Assembly (NCBI GenBank): GCA_937949585.1
Contig: CALEDW010000018.1
Span: 1 to 21,047, forward strand
Length of the DNA stretch: 21,047 nt
Source: an uncultured Acidimicrobiia bacterium
Lineage (GTDB): Bacteria; Actinomycetota; Acidimicrobiia; IMCC26256; CALEDW01
Direction of reading: 5' to 3'
Shown: positions 21,033 through 21,047 of the stretch, one piece after another
Layout of the letters: each line of letters begins with the position of its first letter
How positions within the stretch are numbered: position 1 is the stretch's first letter
Made by a program: the position numbers and the translations under genes
The notes under the pieces: generated by a model
What the model saw: the letters and a program-made list of their open reading frames with translations, nothing else
Database searches by the model: none
What the model was told of the DNA's origin: nothing

Positions 21033-21047
21033 GGACGGGCGCGGCGG

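Noticed and set aside
20998..21047. Start of a thiP permease gene at the right edge
   Set aside because: A frame is open to the end, but no ATG, GTG or TTG with a ribosome binding site is visible in the last 50 bases, so no gene was called.
1..21047. CRISPR arrays, tRNA/rRNA genes, insertion sequences, prophage or toxin-antitoxin genes
   Set aside because: None seen: no regularly spaced repeats, no tRNA cloverleaf-type TTCGA...CCA signatures, no transposase or integrase motifs. Absence was judged by eye only.

Overview
The window is dense, very G+C-rich DNA with many GTG starts, stop/start overlaps of the GTGA/ATGA type, F420-type luciferase-like oxidoreductases and steroid catabolism genes. 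This points to a high-GC actinobacterium. A free-living relative such as a member of the Acidimicrobiia would fit, but the sequence alone does not prove the taxon. Many genes have a TAnnnT -10 hexamer about 5-9 bases before the start codon, which suggests leaderless mRNAs are common here. No rRNA, tRNA, CRISPR array, insertion sequence or prophage gene was seen, and no stretch over 300 bases lacks a gene.

Most of the window (1-5349 and 10747-17767) is a rearranged version of the actinobacterial gene set that degrades the last two steroid rings (C and D; the HIP or KstR2-type regulon). Left part: the first 49 codons of an acyl-CoA synthetase (FadD3-like), an SDR like Rv3548c, an F420/LLM oxidoreductase, and an operon of two acyl-CoA dehydrogenase subunits plus the thiolase FadA6. 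Right part: a six-gene minus-strand operon echA20-ipdA-ipdB-ipdC-DUF35-thiolase-like. Diverging from it is an Rv3549c-like SDR, and further on lies ipdF behind a small membrane protein gene. In the known pathway HIP is activated by FadD3, IpdF and IpdC act on the bicyclic CoA ester, EchA20 opens ring D, IpdAB opens ring C, FadA6 thiolyses the product, and acyl-CoA dehydrogenases continue the breakdown. No KstR2-type repressor gene lies in the window, but a perfect 19-bp inverted repeat sits between the divergent echA20 and SDR promoters.

Between the two steroid blocks (5443-10735, plus strand) is an unrelated three-gene cluster: two large multi-pass GT-C-like membrane glycosyltransferases and a lipoprotein with features of a TIM-barrel glycoside hydrolase. 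It looks like a surface-glycan unit.

The right end (19139-21047) is a thiamine salvage operon: a TPP riboswitch, thiamine pyrophosphokinase (thiN) and a thiamine-binding ABC transporter lipoprotein (thiB-like). Permease and ATPase genes are expected beyond the edge.

The most unusual element is the tail of the echA20-ipd operon. It encodes a thiolase-fold protein that keeps its nucleophilic cysteine region but has lost the usual thiolase histidines, paired with a DUF35 OB-fold protein whose four zinc-ribbon cysteines all appear to be replaced. This resembles the Ltp2-ChsH2(DUF35) side-chain aldolase, but it sits in the ring C/D operon, so it may carry out a step not yet assigned.
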